A stretch of 8,356 nt of DNA from Rhodoferax sp. UBA4127 (GCA_002381045.1 DFWT01000098.1:1-8356), one strand, 5' to 3'. Shown: positions 1-7,313, numbered from the stretch's first letter. Notes: generated by a model not told the origin, from the letters alone. Translations and numbers: made by a program.

Positions 1-2
1 AA

Positions 3-872
3 GGCGCGGGCGCGGTGTCCGCCGCGGTCACCGCTTTGTTGGCCGATCAAACCCGTGAGGTGGTGCGTACCAAATCCATGGCCTTGATTGGCATCACCGT
101 GGGTTTGATGTTCGCTTTGTCGCTGGTGATTGCGCCCCCCCTGGCTGCCAGCATCGGGCTGGTTGGCATTTTTGCCATGACGGCGGTCCTGGCCCTGCTA
201 GGTGTGGCCTCGGTGCTGTGGTGGGTACCCGCAGAACCTTTGCAGCATAAAAATCAACCCAAGGGCTTGGTTTCAGAGGTGTTGCGATCCCCGGCCTTGT
301 TCCGGCTGAACTTTGGCGTCTTTGTTTTGCACGCGGTTCAGTTGGCAATGTGGCTGGCGCTTCCTGCCATGTTGGTGCAGGCGGGCCTGGCGCATGACCG
401 GCATTGGCTGGTGTATTTGCCGGCGGTCCTGGGTTCGTTCGTGATGATGGGGGGCAGCTTGTTCCAGTTGGAAAGACGCGGTTACCTGCGCGGTGTGTTT
501 TTGATTTCCATTGGTTTAGCAGCCCTGGTTCAGCTTGGGCTGTGGTCTCAGGTCGACGCATCGCCCAGTCTGGGCATGCTGGGTGCGCTGATTTTTGTAT
601 TTTTCTACGGCTTTAACGTGCTGGAGGCGAGCCAACCCAGCATCGTGACCCGCCTGGCACCACCGGGTTGCCGGGGTTCTGCAATTGGGGTCTACAACAC
701 GCTGCAGTCGCTGGGCTTGTTTGCTGGTGGCGTGGGGGGTGGTTGGTTGATGCGCCATGGTGGCGCCCACAGCCTGTTTTCTGCCTGCGCCGCATTGATG
801 TTGCTGTGGCTGGTGGTGGCCTGGCCCATGGCACCCATTGAAGGTCACACCCAGGCATTGAAAGCCGGATAA
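3..872 (+). CDS. MFS transporter, C-terminal portion (5' end outside window)
   Basis: This is an inner-membrane major facilitator superfamily permease cut by the left edge of the window. The frame is open from the first full codon at 3 to TAA at 870-872, giving 289 residues of a protein usually near 390-400. A GTG at 15 is probably internal, because the residues before it (Gly-Ala-Gly-Ala) continue the typical fourth-helix motif 'QGxGA'. The following stretch (Ala-Asp-Gln-Thr-Arg, then a Gly-rich helix ending in Ala-Pro-Pro) matches the MFS TM4-loop-TM5 pattern. The rest consists of hydrophobic helices with short basic loops, consistent with about eight remaining membrane segments. The substrate cannot be told. 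It ends 53 nt before ssb on the same strand, an arrangement I recall as common in Burkholderiales, often with uvrA further upstream. That gap shows no clear promoter, so readthrough into ssb is possible. Confidence 0.85.
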   Translation, partial: GAGAVSAAVTALLADQTREVVRTKSMALIGITVGLMFALSLVIAPPLAASIGLVGIFAMTAVLALLGVASVLWWVPAEPLQHKNQPKGLVSEVLRSPALFRLNFGVFVLHAVQLAMWLALPAMLVQAGLAHDRHWLVYLPAVLGSFVMMGGSLFQLERRGYLRGVFLISIGLAALVQLGLWSQVDASPSLGMLGALIFVFFYGFNVLEASQPSIVTRLAPPGCRGSAIGVYNTLQSLGLFAGGVGGGWLMRHGGAHSLFSACAALMLLWLVVAWPMAPIEGHTQALKAG

Positions 873-925
873 TCCAGGCACCGAGGCAAACTGCCTGAAC
901 AGCAAAACAGATTGAGAGGACACAC

Positions 926-1426
926 ATGGCATCCGTGAACAAAGTGATTTTGATGGGCAACCTGGGCCGCGACCCGGAGGTGCGTTACCTGCCCAGCGGC
1001 GATCCGGTGGCCAACATCACCATTGCCACCAGCAGCCGCTACAAAAGCAAAACCGGTGAGATGGTCGAAGAAACCGAATGGCACCGCGTCACCTTTTTCG
1101 GCCGTTTGGCCGAAATTGCCAGCCAGTACCTGAAAAAAGGTCGCCCGGTGTATGTCGAAGGCCGAATCAAGACTCGCAAGTACACCGACAAGGACGGTGT
1201 TGAGAAATACGCCACCGACATCATTGCCAGCGAAATGCAATTGTTGGGTGGTCGTGAAGGCATGGGCGAACCCAGCCAGGGTGGTGACGATGACGGTGGT
1301 TACAACCGCCAGGCACCTGCGGCACGCCCCGCAGCAGCACCCAACCGACAAGCGCCCGCCGCACCGGCACCCGCATCACGCCCGGGCAGTGGCTTTGATG
1401 ACATGGATGATGACATTCCCTTCTAG
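926..1426 (+). CDS. ssb: single-stranded DNA-binding protein SSB
   Basis: This is the essential single-stranded DNA-binding protein of replication, recombination and repair, acting as a homotetramer in the cytoplasm. The 166 residues have the expected three parts. An N-terminal OB fold covers about residues 1-110: it opens with the family signature around residues 4-20 (Asn-Lys-Val-Ile-Leu, then Gly-Asn-Leu-Gly-Arg-Asp-Pro) and carries the Thr-Glu-Trp-His-Arg-Val segment with DNA-stacking Trp52. A disordered Gly/Pro/Ala/Gln-rich linker covers about 111-155. The acidic C-terminal tip Asp-Asp-Asp-Ile-Pro-Phe is the docking peptide for SSB-interacting proteins. The ATG at 926 is preceded by a purine-rich Shine-Dalgarno (GAGAGGA, around 912-918). 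The linker's repetitive GC-rich codons keep several other frames open, but only this frame gives a known protein. A strong terminator follows 43 nt downstream. Confidence 0.98.
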   Translation: MASVNKVILMGNLGRDPEVRYLPSGDPVANITIATSSRYKSKTGEMVEETEWHRVTFFGRLAEIASQYLKKGRPVYVEGRIKTRKYTDKDGVEKYATDIIASEMQLLGGREGMGEPSQGGDDDGGYNRQAPAARPAAAPNRQAPAAPAPASRPGSGFDDMDDDIPF

Positions 1427-1469
1427 AACCGAACTTTTTTGATTTGCGCCGTACCAGCGGCGTGACCGT

Positions 1470-1507
1470 ACCCGGCAAGCCGTTGTGGATGCCGGGTCTT
1501 TTTTTTT
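1470..1507 (+). terminator. Rho-independent terminator of ssb
   Basis: An 8-bp perfect stem (ACCCGGCA at 1470-1477 pairing with TGCCGGGT at 1490-1497) closes a 12-nt loop. It is followed by one C and then nine consecutive T residues (1499-1507). This is a textbook intrinsic terminator on the plus strand, 43 nt after the ssb stop. It isolates the MFS/ssb transcript from the efflux-SQR cluster. Confidence 0.95.
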
Positions 1508-1523
1508 GCCCGTCACAAAGTGT

Positions 1524-1551
1524 TTGATAAATAACTATTTACTTATATACT
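1524..1551 (+). promoter_or_regulatory. sigma70-type promoter of the RND-SQR cluster
   Basis: TTGATA at 1524-1529 (5 of 6 to the TTGACA consensus) is separated by 16 nt from TATACT at 1546-1551 (5 of 6 to TATAAT). The promoter lies just after the ssb terminator, in an AT-rich island within otherwise GC-rich sequence. It would start RNA near 1557-1560, giving a leader of about 70 nt before the adaptor ATG at 1630. The -10 element lies inside the inverted repeat annotated as operator, the geometry expected for a repressible promoter. The boxes are seen directly; activity is inferred. Confidence 0.7.
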
Positions 1552-1565
1552 ACCGGGGGTATAAG
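1542..1565 (+). promoter_or_regulatory. CsoR-family type operator
   Basis: CTTATA at 1542-1547 is the exact reverse complement of TATAAG at 1560-1565. Shifted by one base, TATAC (1546-1550) mirrors GTATA (1559-1563) around TACCGGGG. The pattern TATAC, a short C/G-rich centre with a run of five G (1555-1559), then GTATA, resembles the A/T-flanked G/C-tract boxes bound by CsoR, CstR and RcnR/FrmR proteins. I recall the B. subtilis CsoR box as having a similar TACC...GGGGGTA layout. A member of that regulator family is the last gene of this same cluster (7632-7922). The operator overlaps the -10 box, so binding would block RNA polymerase. I saw no second copy in the window. Confidence 0.7.
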
Positions 1566-1619
1566 CCCAGACCTGCTTGGTCTCGTCTGAGCTGTCATCC
1601 ACCTTCTTGTTGCTTTTTT

Positions 1620-1624
1620 GGTGA
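1620..1624 (+). promoter_or_regulatory. Shine-Dalgarno deciding the adaptor start
   Basis: GGTGA at 1620-1624 matches part of the anti-Shine-Dalgarno complement and lies 5 nt before the ATG at 1630. TTG at 1618 and GTG at 1621 are in the same frame, but both overlap this site, and only poly-T precedes them. ATG 1630 is therefore the better start. Confidence 0.55.
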
Positions 1625-1629
1625 TCGCC

Positions 1630-2694
1630 ATGCGTTATTTCGTCTTGTCATTGAGTCTTTTGTTGTGCGCCCAGGTTGGGGTTGCTGCGGACGTGGCGGG
1701 GGCAAACCGTGGGGTTGAGGTGCCTGTGGTACCGGCACAAGTCAAGGCGGTAGGTAATGGTTTTGAGTCGGATGGCGTGGTGCAGCCGGTGAAACAAAGT
1801 AGCATTTCCGCCCAAACCTCAGGACGGGTCACCACCATGCTGGTCAAGGCCGGCGACAAGGTGCGAGCTGGCCAAGTGCTCGCCACCGTGGACGACAGCG
1901 AAACCCAGACTGGTGTGCAACGCAGTCAGGCGCAAGTGGCCCAGGCCCAAGCCGAGTTGCGCAATGCCCAGGCCAACTTCGACCGAACCCGTGATTTGCT
2001 GGCCAAAGGGTTTATCAGTGCGGCAGCGATGGACACGGCTGACTCGCAGCTAAAAAGTGCCCAGGCGGGTCGAGACCAAGCCAATGCAGCCCAAAAGCAA
2101 TCGGGTTTGACACAAGGATTTACCCGTGTCACGGCACCTTTCGACGCTTTGGTGTGGCAGACCAGTGCCGAGGTCGGTGACTTGGCTTTTCCGGGCAAAG
2201 CCCTGCTCACACTTTACGCGCCACTGCCTTTGCGGGTGATCGTCCAGATCCCGGTTTCACGTTCAGCGCAACTGCGCCAGGATGCGGCAATAGAGTTTGC
2301 GTTACCTGGGAAAAATGGCGAAGCGCAGTGGATTCGGCCCAGTCAAGTCACCCGTTTGCCAACTGCTGATGCGGTGGCTCAGACGGTGGAGTGGCGCCTG
2401 GAATTGCCGGCGAGTGCCGCAGCCAGTGTGCTGCCCGGGCAACCGATCAGGGTGCGATTTGCGGCAGGCCAAACACAGCGTTTGGTGATTCCCAATTCCG
2501 CTGTGCTGCGCCGAGGCGAACTTACCGCGGTATATGTGGTGTCGGGCAAAGGATTTGCACTTAAGGCGATTCGCATTGGCGCCGAACACGCTGGTCAAGG
2601 CGTTGAAGTGCTGGCCGGGTTGACCGACTCTGATCAAGTGGCGTTGGACCCGATTCGGGCTGGTTTGGCTGGTGCACAGCCTCTTGCGCGTTGA
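1630..2694 (+). CDS. RND efflux periplasmic adaptor (HlyD/AcrA-type membrane fusion protein)
   Basis: This is the periplasmic adaptor that bridges an RND pump to an outer-membrane channel. The 354-residue protein begins with a signal peptide (short basic start, hydrophobic 3-14, probable cleavage after Val-Ala-Ala at 18-20). Cys13 lacks a good lipobox, so a lipoprotein is unlikely. The first lipoyl-like half lies at about 60-95 (Gly-Arg-Val...Val-Lys-Ala-Gly-Asp-Lys-Val). An Ala/Gln-rich alpha-helical hairpin at about 95-160 has heptad character. The second lipoyl half and beta-barrel follow, then a membrane-proximal region ending at 354. The hairpin tip carries R119-x3-L123-x6-S130, the RLS motif that in AcrA-type adaptors contacts TolC-like channels. 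The stop at 2692-2694 lies 7 nt before the pump ATG, so translation is probably coupled. ATG 1630 is preferred to the in-frame TTG 1618 and GTG 1621. No outer-membrane partner is encoded in the window. Substrate specificity cannot be read from an adaptor. Confidence 0.92.
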   Translation: MRYFVLSLSLLLCAQVGVAADVAGANRGVEVPVVPAQVKAVGNGFESDGVVQPVKQSSISAQTSGRVTTMLVKAGDKVRAGQVLATVDDSETQTGVQRSQAQVAQAQAELRNAQANFDRTRDLLAKGFISAAAMDTADSQLKSAQAGRDQANAAQKQSGLTQGFTRVTAPFDALVWQTSAEVGDLAFPGKALLTLYAPLPLRVIVQIPVSRSAQLRQDAAIEFALPGKNGEAQWIRPSQVTRLPTADAVAQTVEWRLELPASAAASVLPGQPIRVRFAAGQTQRLVIPNSAVLRRGELTAVYVVSGKGFALKAIRIGAEHAGQGVEVLAGLTDSDQVALDPIRAGLAGAQPLAR

Positions 2695-2701
2695 GTTGAG
2701 C

Positions 2702-5700
2702 ATGGCAGATCAATCCAAACTTGGTGTGTCCGGCCGGCTGGCTCGGGCCTTTAAGCTCAACGCGATCACGCCCTTGCTGGCTCTGGTGGCTTTGCTGCTG
2801 GGCGTGTTTGCGGTGTTGGTTACCCCGCGCGAAGAAGAGCCACAAATTAACGTGACCATGGCCAATGTGCTGATCCCTTTTCCGGGCGCCAGCAGCACCG
2901 ATGTGCACAACATGGTGGCCCGGCCCGCTGAGCAGGTGTTGAGCCAGATTGCCGGTATCGAGCACACCTATTCCCTGGCACGGCCGGGCCTGGCGGTCCT
3001 CACCGTGCAGTTCAAGGTGGGCGTTCCCCGCACGGATGCGCTGGTTCGCCTGTACGACGTGTTGAATGCCAATCAGGACTGGTTGCCACGCGAGTTGGGT
3101 ACCTTGACACCGATTGTCAAGCCCAAGGGCATTGATGACGTGCCGGTGCTGGCGGTGACTCTGTGGAGCAAGGATGCATTGGCTGCGGTTGACTTGGAAC
3201 GGGTGAGCACAACGGTTGAACTTGAACTCAAAAGGGTCTCAGGCACCCGCGAAGTACAAACCATTGGTGGCCCACAACGGGCAGTTCACGTTTGGTTGGA
3301 CCCGGCACGTCTGCGGGAGCGCAATGTGGATGTGCTGGCGCTAAAGAACATCTTGGCAGCGGCCAATGTCAGCATGCCCTCGGGTGCGGTGCTGAACCCG
3401 GAAGTCCAAGGCGGACAAATGTTGCGGGTAGAAACCGGTGAGTTTTTGCGCTCTGAACAGGATGTGGGTGACTTGGTGGTGGGTATCCACAAAGGTTTGC
3501 CAGTGTTCCTTCGGGAGGTTGCTCGCATTGAATCGGGTGCGCAGTTGCCTCAACGCTACGTATGGTTCACACCAGGTGCGGCGGACCCCGGCGCGCAGGG
3601 CCAAGAAGCACTGCCAGCAGGCGGCGTGTACCCGGCGTTGACGCTGACAGTCACGAAAAAGCCTGGTACCAACGCAGTCGATGTAGCGCGCGCCGTGCGC
3701 GCTCGCTTGCTGGAATTGAACAACACGGTGATTCCAGCCAATATTCAGACCACAGTCACACGCGACTATGGTGAGACCGCAGCCGAAAAGGCCAACAAGC
3801 TGATCCAGAAACTGGCATTTGCGACCGGCTCGGTGATCTTGTTGGTGGGCTTTGCGCTGGGTAGGCGAGAGGCAGTTATTGTGGGTGCGGCCGTGATCCT
3901 GACCTTGACCGCGACGCTGTTTGCGTCTTGGGCCTGGGGCTTTACCTTGAACCGGGTTTCGTTGTTCGCACTTATTTTTTCGATCGGTATTTTGGTAGAC
4001 GATGCCATCGTTGTGGTGGAGAACATTCACCGGCATCAAAACCTTTATCCTGACCGATCTCTGCGCGAGATCATTCCTGGCGCGGTCGATGAAGTGGGTG
4101 GCCCCACCATTTTGGCGACGCTGACCGTCATTGCCGCGTTGTTGCCAATGGCCTTTGTATCCGGGCTCATGGGACCGTACATGAGTCCGATTCCGATCAA
4201 CGCCAGTTTGGGGATGGCCATTTCGTTGGCTATTGCCTTCACAGTGACACCCTGGTTGGCGCTTAAGGTCATGAGTCAGCACAAGCACGCCGATGGCGCA
4301 GGAGCCAATGAAGGTAAATCATCCAAGCTGCAAGTACTGTTCAGCCGGGTGTTGGTGCCGTTCCTGGACAGTGCAAAAAAGCGCTGGTTGTTGCTGCTGG
4401 GCATTCTGGTGGCATTGATGCTGTCCGTGGGATTGACGCTGGTGCAGTGGGTGGTTTTGAAAATGCTGCCGTTTGACAACAAGAGTGAATTTCAGGTGGT
4501 GGTTGAAATGCCAGCCGGCACGCCCTTGGAAAACACTGCCGCCACGCTGCACGAACTCGGCGCGTTTTTGGCGACCCAGCCTGAAGTGAAAGACCTGCAG
4601 GCTTATGCTGGCACCGCCTCACCCATCACGTTTAATGGCCTGGTGCGGCAGTACTACATGCGTGCGGATGCCGAACAGGGCGACTTGCAGATCAACCTGG
4701 TAGACAAAAAACACCGCCATGAACAAAGCCACGCGATTGCCCAGCGGTTGCGTCCTGAACTGGAAAAAATTGGCCAACGGCACCATGCGCGGATCAAGGT
4801 GGTTGAGGTTCCGCCAGGTCCGCCAGTCATGTCGCCGTTGGTGGCTGAGGTGTATGGGCCGGATGAAGCGGGGCGCCAGGCGCTGGCCAAGCGCATTGAG
4901 CAGGCCTTTGTGGCCACGCCAGACATTGTGGGTGTGGACACTTCGTTAGTGGCATCCGCACCTCGCGACTACTTGCGTGTGCGGCGGCAGCGCGCCGAGA
5001 GCTTGGGTATCTCGACCGCAGCCGTGGCACAGACGGCAGCTATGGCATTGACTGGGGTGGATGCCGCGTATTTGCATGATGGGCACACCAAGTACCCAGT
5101 GCCGGTGCGCCTGCAATTGCCATTGGCATCCCAAGTGGGTTTGGAGGCGGTGCTGGCTATGCCAGTGCGCGCTGCCAATGGCCAGCTGGTGCCCTTGTCG
5201 GAATTGGTGCAAGTTGAACGTGGTGTGATTGACCAGCCATTTTTCACCAAGGACCTGCATTCAGTGAGTTACGTCTACGGTGACATGGCGGGTAAGTTGG
5301 ACTCACCTCTGTATGGCCTGTTTGCAATTCGCAGCAAACTCAAAGACGCGGCATTGCCGGGCATGGGGGAACTGGGCGAATACTGGATCAGCCAGCCGAC
5401 CGATCCTTACCGGCAATATGCGGTCAAGTGGGACGGCGAATGGCAGATCACTTTTGATACTTTTCGGGACATGGGCGCAGCCTATGGCGTTGGGTTGATC
5501 CTGATCTACTTGCTTGTGGTGGCGCAGTTCAAAAGTTACCTCACACCGTTGGTGATCATGGCGCCGATTCCTCTGACCATCATTGGCGTGATGCCAGGCC
5601 ATGCATTGCTGGGTTCGCAGTTCACCGCGACCTCCATGATCGGCATGATTGCCTTGGCTGGCATCATTGTGCGCAACTCTATCTTGCTGGTTGATTTCAT

Positions 5701-5983
5701 TGAGTTGCAAATATCGCAGGGCATGGATTTCAAAGAAGCTGTGGTTCAGTCAGCTGCCGTGCGTGCACAACCGATTGCGCTGACGGGTTTGGCCGCCATG
5801 ATTGGTGCATTTTTTATTTTGGATGACCCTATTTTTAATGGGTTGGCTATCTCGCTGATTTTTGGAATTTTGGTGTCCACCGTGCTTACGCTGGTGGTGA
5901 TACCGGTGATGTATTACGCGCTCTACTGGCGCCGTAACAAGACGCGCGCAGATGCGTCAGATTCTCTTGGCACGATTCACTAA
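2702..5983 (+). CDS. RND efflux pump, inner-membrane permease (HAE-type)
   Basis: This is a proton-driven resistance-nodulation-division transporter of 1093 residues (family norm about 1030-1070). TM1 is at about 22-40, followed by Thr-Pro-Arg-Glu-Glu-Glu-Pro-Gln-Ile (41-49), then the first large periplasmic porter domain. Helices TM2-TM6 span about 371-525, TM7 lies near 560-585, a second periplasmic domain follows, and TM8-TM12 end near 1078. TM4 holds the signature Gly-Ile-Leu-Val-Asp-Asp-Ala-Ile-Val, with the proton-relay pair Asp433/Asp434. This double-Asp form, without the extra upstream Asp of CzcA/CusA pumps, points to an organic or amphiphilic substrate class rather than metal ions. 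Two relay positions differ from AcrB: TM10 has Arg991 before Asn-Ser-Ile-Leu where AcrB has Lys940, and TM11 has Gln1023 before Pro-Ile where AcrB has Arg971 (Arg1021 is retained two residues earlier). ATG 2702 is chosen over GTG 2672, which would overlap the adaptor by 23 nt. The SQR start lies 24 nt downstream. The true cargo is unknown. Confidence 0.93.
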   Translation: MADQSKLGVSGRLARAFKLNAITPLLALVALLLGVFAVLVTPREEEPQINVTMANVLIPFPGASSTDVHNMVARPAEQVLSQIAGIEHTYSLARPGLAVLTVQFKVGVPRTDALVRLYDVLNANQDWLPRELGTLTPIVKPKGIDDVPVLAVTLWSKDALAAVDLERVSTTVELELKRVSGTREVQTIGGPQRAVHVWLDPARLRERNVDVLALKNILAAANVSMPSGAVLNPEVQGGQMLRVETGEFLRSEQDVGDLVVGIHKGLPVFLREVARIESGAQLPQRYVWFTPGAADPGAQGQEALPAGGVYPALTLTVTKKPGTNAVDVARAVRARLLELNNTVIPANIQTTVTRDYGETAAEKANKLIQKLAFATGSVILLVGFALGRREAVIVGAAVILTLTATLFASWAWGFTLNRVSLFALIFSIGILVDDAIVVVENIHRHQNLYPDRSLREIIPGAVDEVGGPTILATLTVIAALLPMAFVSGLMGPYMSPIPINASLGMAISLAIAFTVTPWLALKVMSQHKHADGAGANEGKSSKLQVLFSRVLVPFLDSAKKRWLLLLGILVALMLSVGLTLVQWVVLKMLPFDNKSEFQVVVEMPAGTPLENTAATLHELGAFLATQPEVKDLQAYAGTASPITFNGLVRQYYMRADAEQGDLQINLVDKKHRHEQSHAIAQRLRPELEKIGQRHHARIKVVEVPPGPPVMSPLVAEVYGPDEAGRQALAKRIEQAFVATPDIVGVDTSLVASAPRDYLRVRRQRAESLGISTAAVAQTAAMALTGVDAAYLHDGHTKYPVPVRLQLPLASQVGLEAVLAMPVRAANGQLVPLSELVQVERGVIDQPFFTKDLHSVSYVYGDMAGKLDSPLYGLFAIRSKLKDAALPGMGELGEYWISQPTDPYRQYAVKWDGEWQITFDTFRDMGAAYGVGLILIYLLVVAQFKSYLTPLVIMAPIPLTIIGVMPGHALLGSQFTATSMIGMIALAGIIVRNSILLVDFIELQISQGMDFKEAVVQSAAVRAQPIALTGLAAMIGAFFILDDPIFNGLAISLIFGILVSTVLTLVVIPVMYYALYWRRNKTRADASDSLGTIH

Positions 5984-5995
5984 CTTTAAATTTGT

Positions 5996-6000
5996 AGGAG
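5996..6000 (+). promoter_or_regulatory. strong Shine-Dalgarno of the SQR gene
   Basis: AGGAG at 5996-6000 lies 7 nt before ATG 6008. It is the strongest ribosome binding site in the cluster along with that at 7303-7308, and it fixes the SQR start. It suggests SQR is translated more efficiently than the pump, whose ATG has only a weak GAG upstream. Confidence 0.75.
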
Positions 6001-6007
6001 ACAAAAC

Positions 6008-7294
6008 ATGGCTCACATCGTCATCATGGGCGCGGGTATCGGCGGCATGCCAGCTGCATACGAACTGCGCGAGGCACTGCCGCCCGAACACCGCATCACG
6101 GTTGTCAACAAGACGGACTATTTCCAGTTCGTTCCCAGCAACCCTTGGCTTGCAGTCGGCTGGCGTGATCGCGACACAGTGACCCTGCCGATTGCGCAAT
6201 ACCTGGAGCGCAAAAAAATCGGCTTCATTGCCAAGGAGGTGACACAGATTGATGCCCCCGGCAACAAACTGACCTTGATTGACGGTCAAACACTCGACTA
6301 CGACTACCTCATCATCGCCACGGGGCCACAACTTGCCTTTGACGAAGTGCCGGGCGCTGGACCAGTGTCCTCTGGTGGTGGTGGCTTTACCCACTCGATC
6401 TGCCATGTGGATCATGCGCAAGAGTTTTTTGCCAACTACCAGGAATTCCTGAAGAACCCCGGCCCGATCGTGATTGGCGCCATGCCTGGAGCCAGCTGTT
6501 TTGGCCCGGCTTATGAGTTTTCCATGATTGTGGACACCGATTTGCGTCGCCGCAAACTGCGCAGCAAGGTGCCTATGACCTACATCACCAGCGAACCCTA
6601 TATTGGCCATTTGGGTCTGGGGGGCGTGGGCGACAGCAAGTCCATGCTGGAGTCCGAGTTCCGCAACCGCCACATCAAGTGGATCACCAACGCCAAGACC
6701 ACCAAGGTCGAACAAGGCAAGATGTTCGTGACCGAAGTCAATGACCAGGGTGCCGTGGTCAAGGACCACGAGGTGGCGTTTAAGATGTCCATGATGCTGC
6801 CTGCATTCAAGGGCGTGGGTCCGGTGGCCGCGGTGCCAAACCTGTGCAACCCGCGCGGCATGGTCATCATTGACGAGTTCCAACGCAGCAAGGCCTACAA
6901 AAACATATTCTCTGCCGGGGTATGTGTGGCGATTCCCCCAGTGGAAGTCACCCCAGTGCCCACGGGTTGCCCAAAGACGGGCTACATGATTGAGAGCATG
7001 ATGACCGCCATTTGCCACAACCTGGCCGATGAACTGGCGGGTAGACCCGTCGTCGCTACAGGTACCTGGAATGCGGTGTGTCTGGCCGATATGGGCGACA
7101 CCGGTGCAGCGTTTGTGGCCATTCCACAGATTCCGCCACGCAATGTCAACTGGTTCAAGAAGGGCAAATGGGTGCACTTGGCCAAGATTGCTTACGAAAA
7201 GTATTTCATGCGCAAGCTGAAAAAGGGAACGTCCGAGCCCATTTACGAGAAGTACATCATGGGCCTGTTGGGCATCAATCGCTTGAACAAGTAA
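6008..7294 (+). CDS. sqr: sulfide:quinone oxidoreductase (SQR)
   Basis: This FAD-dependent enzyme oxidises sulfide to zero-valent sulfur (persulfide or polysulfide) and passes electrons to membrane quinone. The 428 residues start with the FAD-binding Rossmann motif Gly8-x-Gly10-x-x-Gly13. The three redox/persulfide cysteines of the Acidithiobacillus ferrooxidans-type SQR are present: Cys132 (Ser-Ile-Cys-His-Val-Asp-His), Cys164 (Gly-Ala-Ser-Cys-Phe-Gly-Pro-Ala-Tyr-Glu) and Cys358 (Trp-Asn-Ala-Val-Cys-Leu-Ala-Asp-Met-Gly-Asp). These correspond to Cys128, Cys160 and Cys356 there as I recall them. Conserved His136 and His201 are also kept. Further cysteines sit at 280, 306, 321 and 336. There is no signal peptide; the C-terminal basic/aromatic stretch (about 384-405) fits the amphipathic anchor by which SQRs sit on the membrane. 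Near-end-to-end resemblance to that enzyme makes flavocytochrome c sulfide dehydrogenase unlikely. The start is fixed by AGGAG 7 nt upstream. It probably shares a transcript with the pump (24-nt gap) and the DUF2892 gene (19-nt gap). Confidence 0.93.
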   Translation: MAHIVIMGAGIGGMPAAYELREALPPEHRITVVNKTDYFQFVPSNPWLAVGWRDRDTVTLPIAQYLERKKIGFIAKEVTQIDAPGNKLTLIDGQTLDYDYLIIATGPQLAFDEVPGAGPVSSGGGGFTHSICHVDHAQEFFANYQEFLKNPGPIVIGAMPGASCFGPAYEFSMIVDTDLRRRKLRSKVPMTYITSEPYIGHLGLGGVGDSKSMLESEFRNRHIKWITNAKTTKVEQGKMFVTEVNDQGAVVKDHEVAFKMSMMLPAFKGVGPVAAVPNLCNPRGMVIIDEFQRSKAYKNIFSAGVCVAIPPVEVTPVPTGCPKTGYMIESMMTAICHNLADELAGRPVVATGTWNAVCLADMGDTGAAFVAIPQIPPRNVNWFKKGKWVHLAKIAYEKYFMRKLKKGTSEPIYEKYIMGLLGINRLNK

Positions 7295-7302
7295 TTTTTT
7301 TG

Positions 7303-7308
7303 AAGGAG
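7303..7308 (+). promoter_or_regulatory. Shine-Dalgarno supporting the GTG start of the DUF2892 gene
   Basis: AAGGAG at 7303-7308 is placed 5 nt before GTG 7314. No ATG at a usable distance gives the full first membrane helix, so GTG is the start. Confidence 0.8.
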
Positions 7309-7313
7309 TCATC

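Noticed and set aside
1552..1629. Possible riboswitch or structured leader before the adaptor
   Set aside because: The leader of about 70 nt shows no strong paired stems or known aptamer core; the operator explains the regulation better.
1485..1718. 77-codon plus-strand frame spanning terminator, promoter and adaptor start
   Set aside because: It begins inside the terminator loop, runs through the T tract and promoter, has no Shine-Dalgarno, and gives no recognisable protein.
3341..4288. 315-codon open frame on the minus strand inside the RND pump gene
   Set aside because: Composition is His/Arg/Gln-rich with no recognisable domain, and it lies fully inside a clear RND coding region.
2702..5983. 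Heavy-metal (CzcA/CusA) assignment of the RND pump, suggested by the CsoR-family regulator
   Set aside because: TM4 has the Asp-Asp pair of HAE pumps and lacks the additional upstream Asp pattern of metal pumps; the regulator also lacks the normal Cu(I) ligands.
7295..7301. T run after the SQR stop as a terminator
   Set aside because: No hairpin precedes it; it is a short spacer before the next Shine-Dalgarno.
5957..7312. 451-codon open frame on the minus strand opposite SQR
   Set aside because: It mirrors the SQR gene, is rich in His/Gly/Arg/Gln typical of antisense reading of GC-rich codons, and resembles no known protein; SQR on the other strand is unambiguous.
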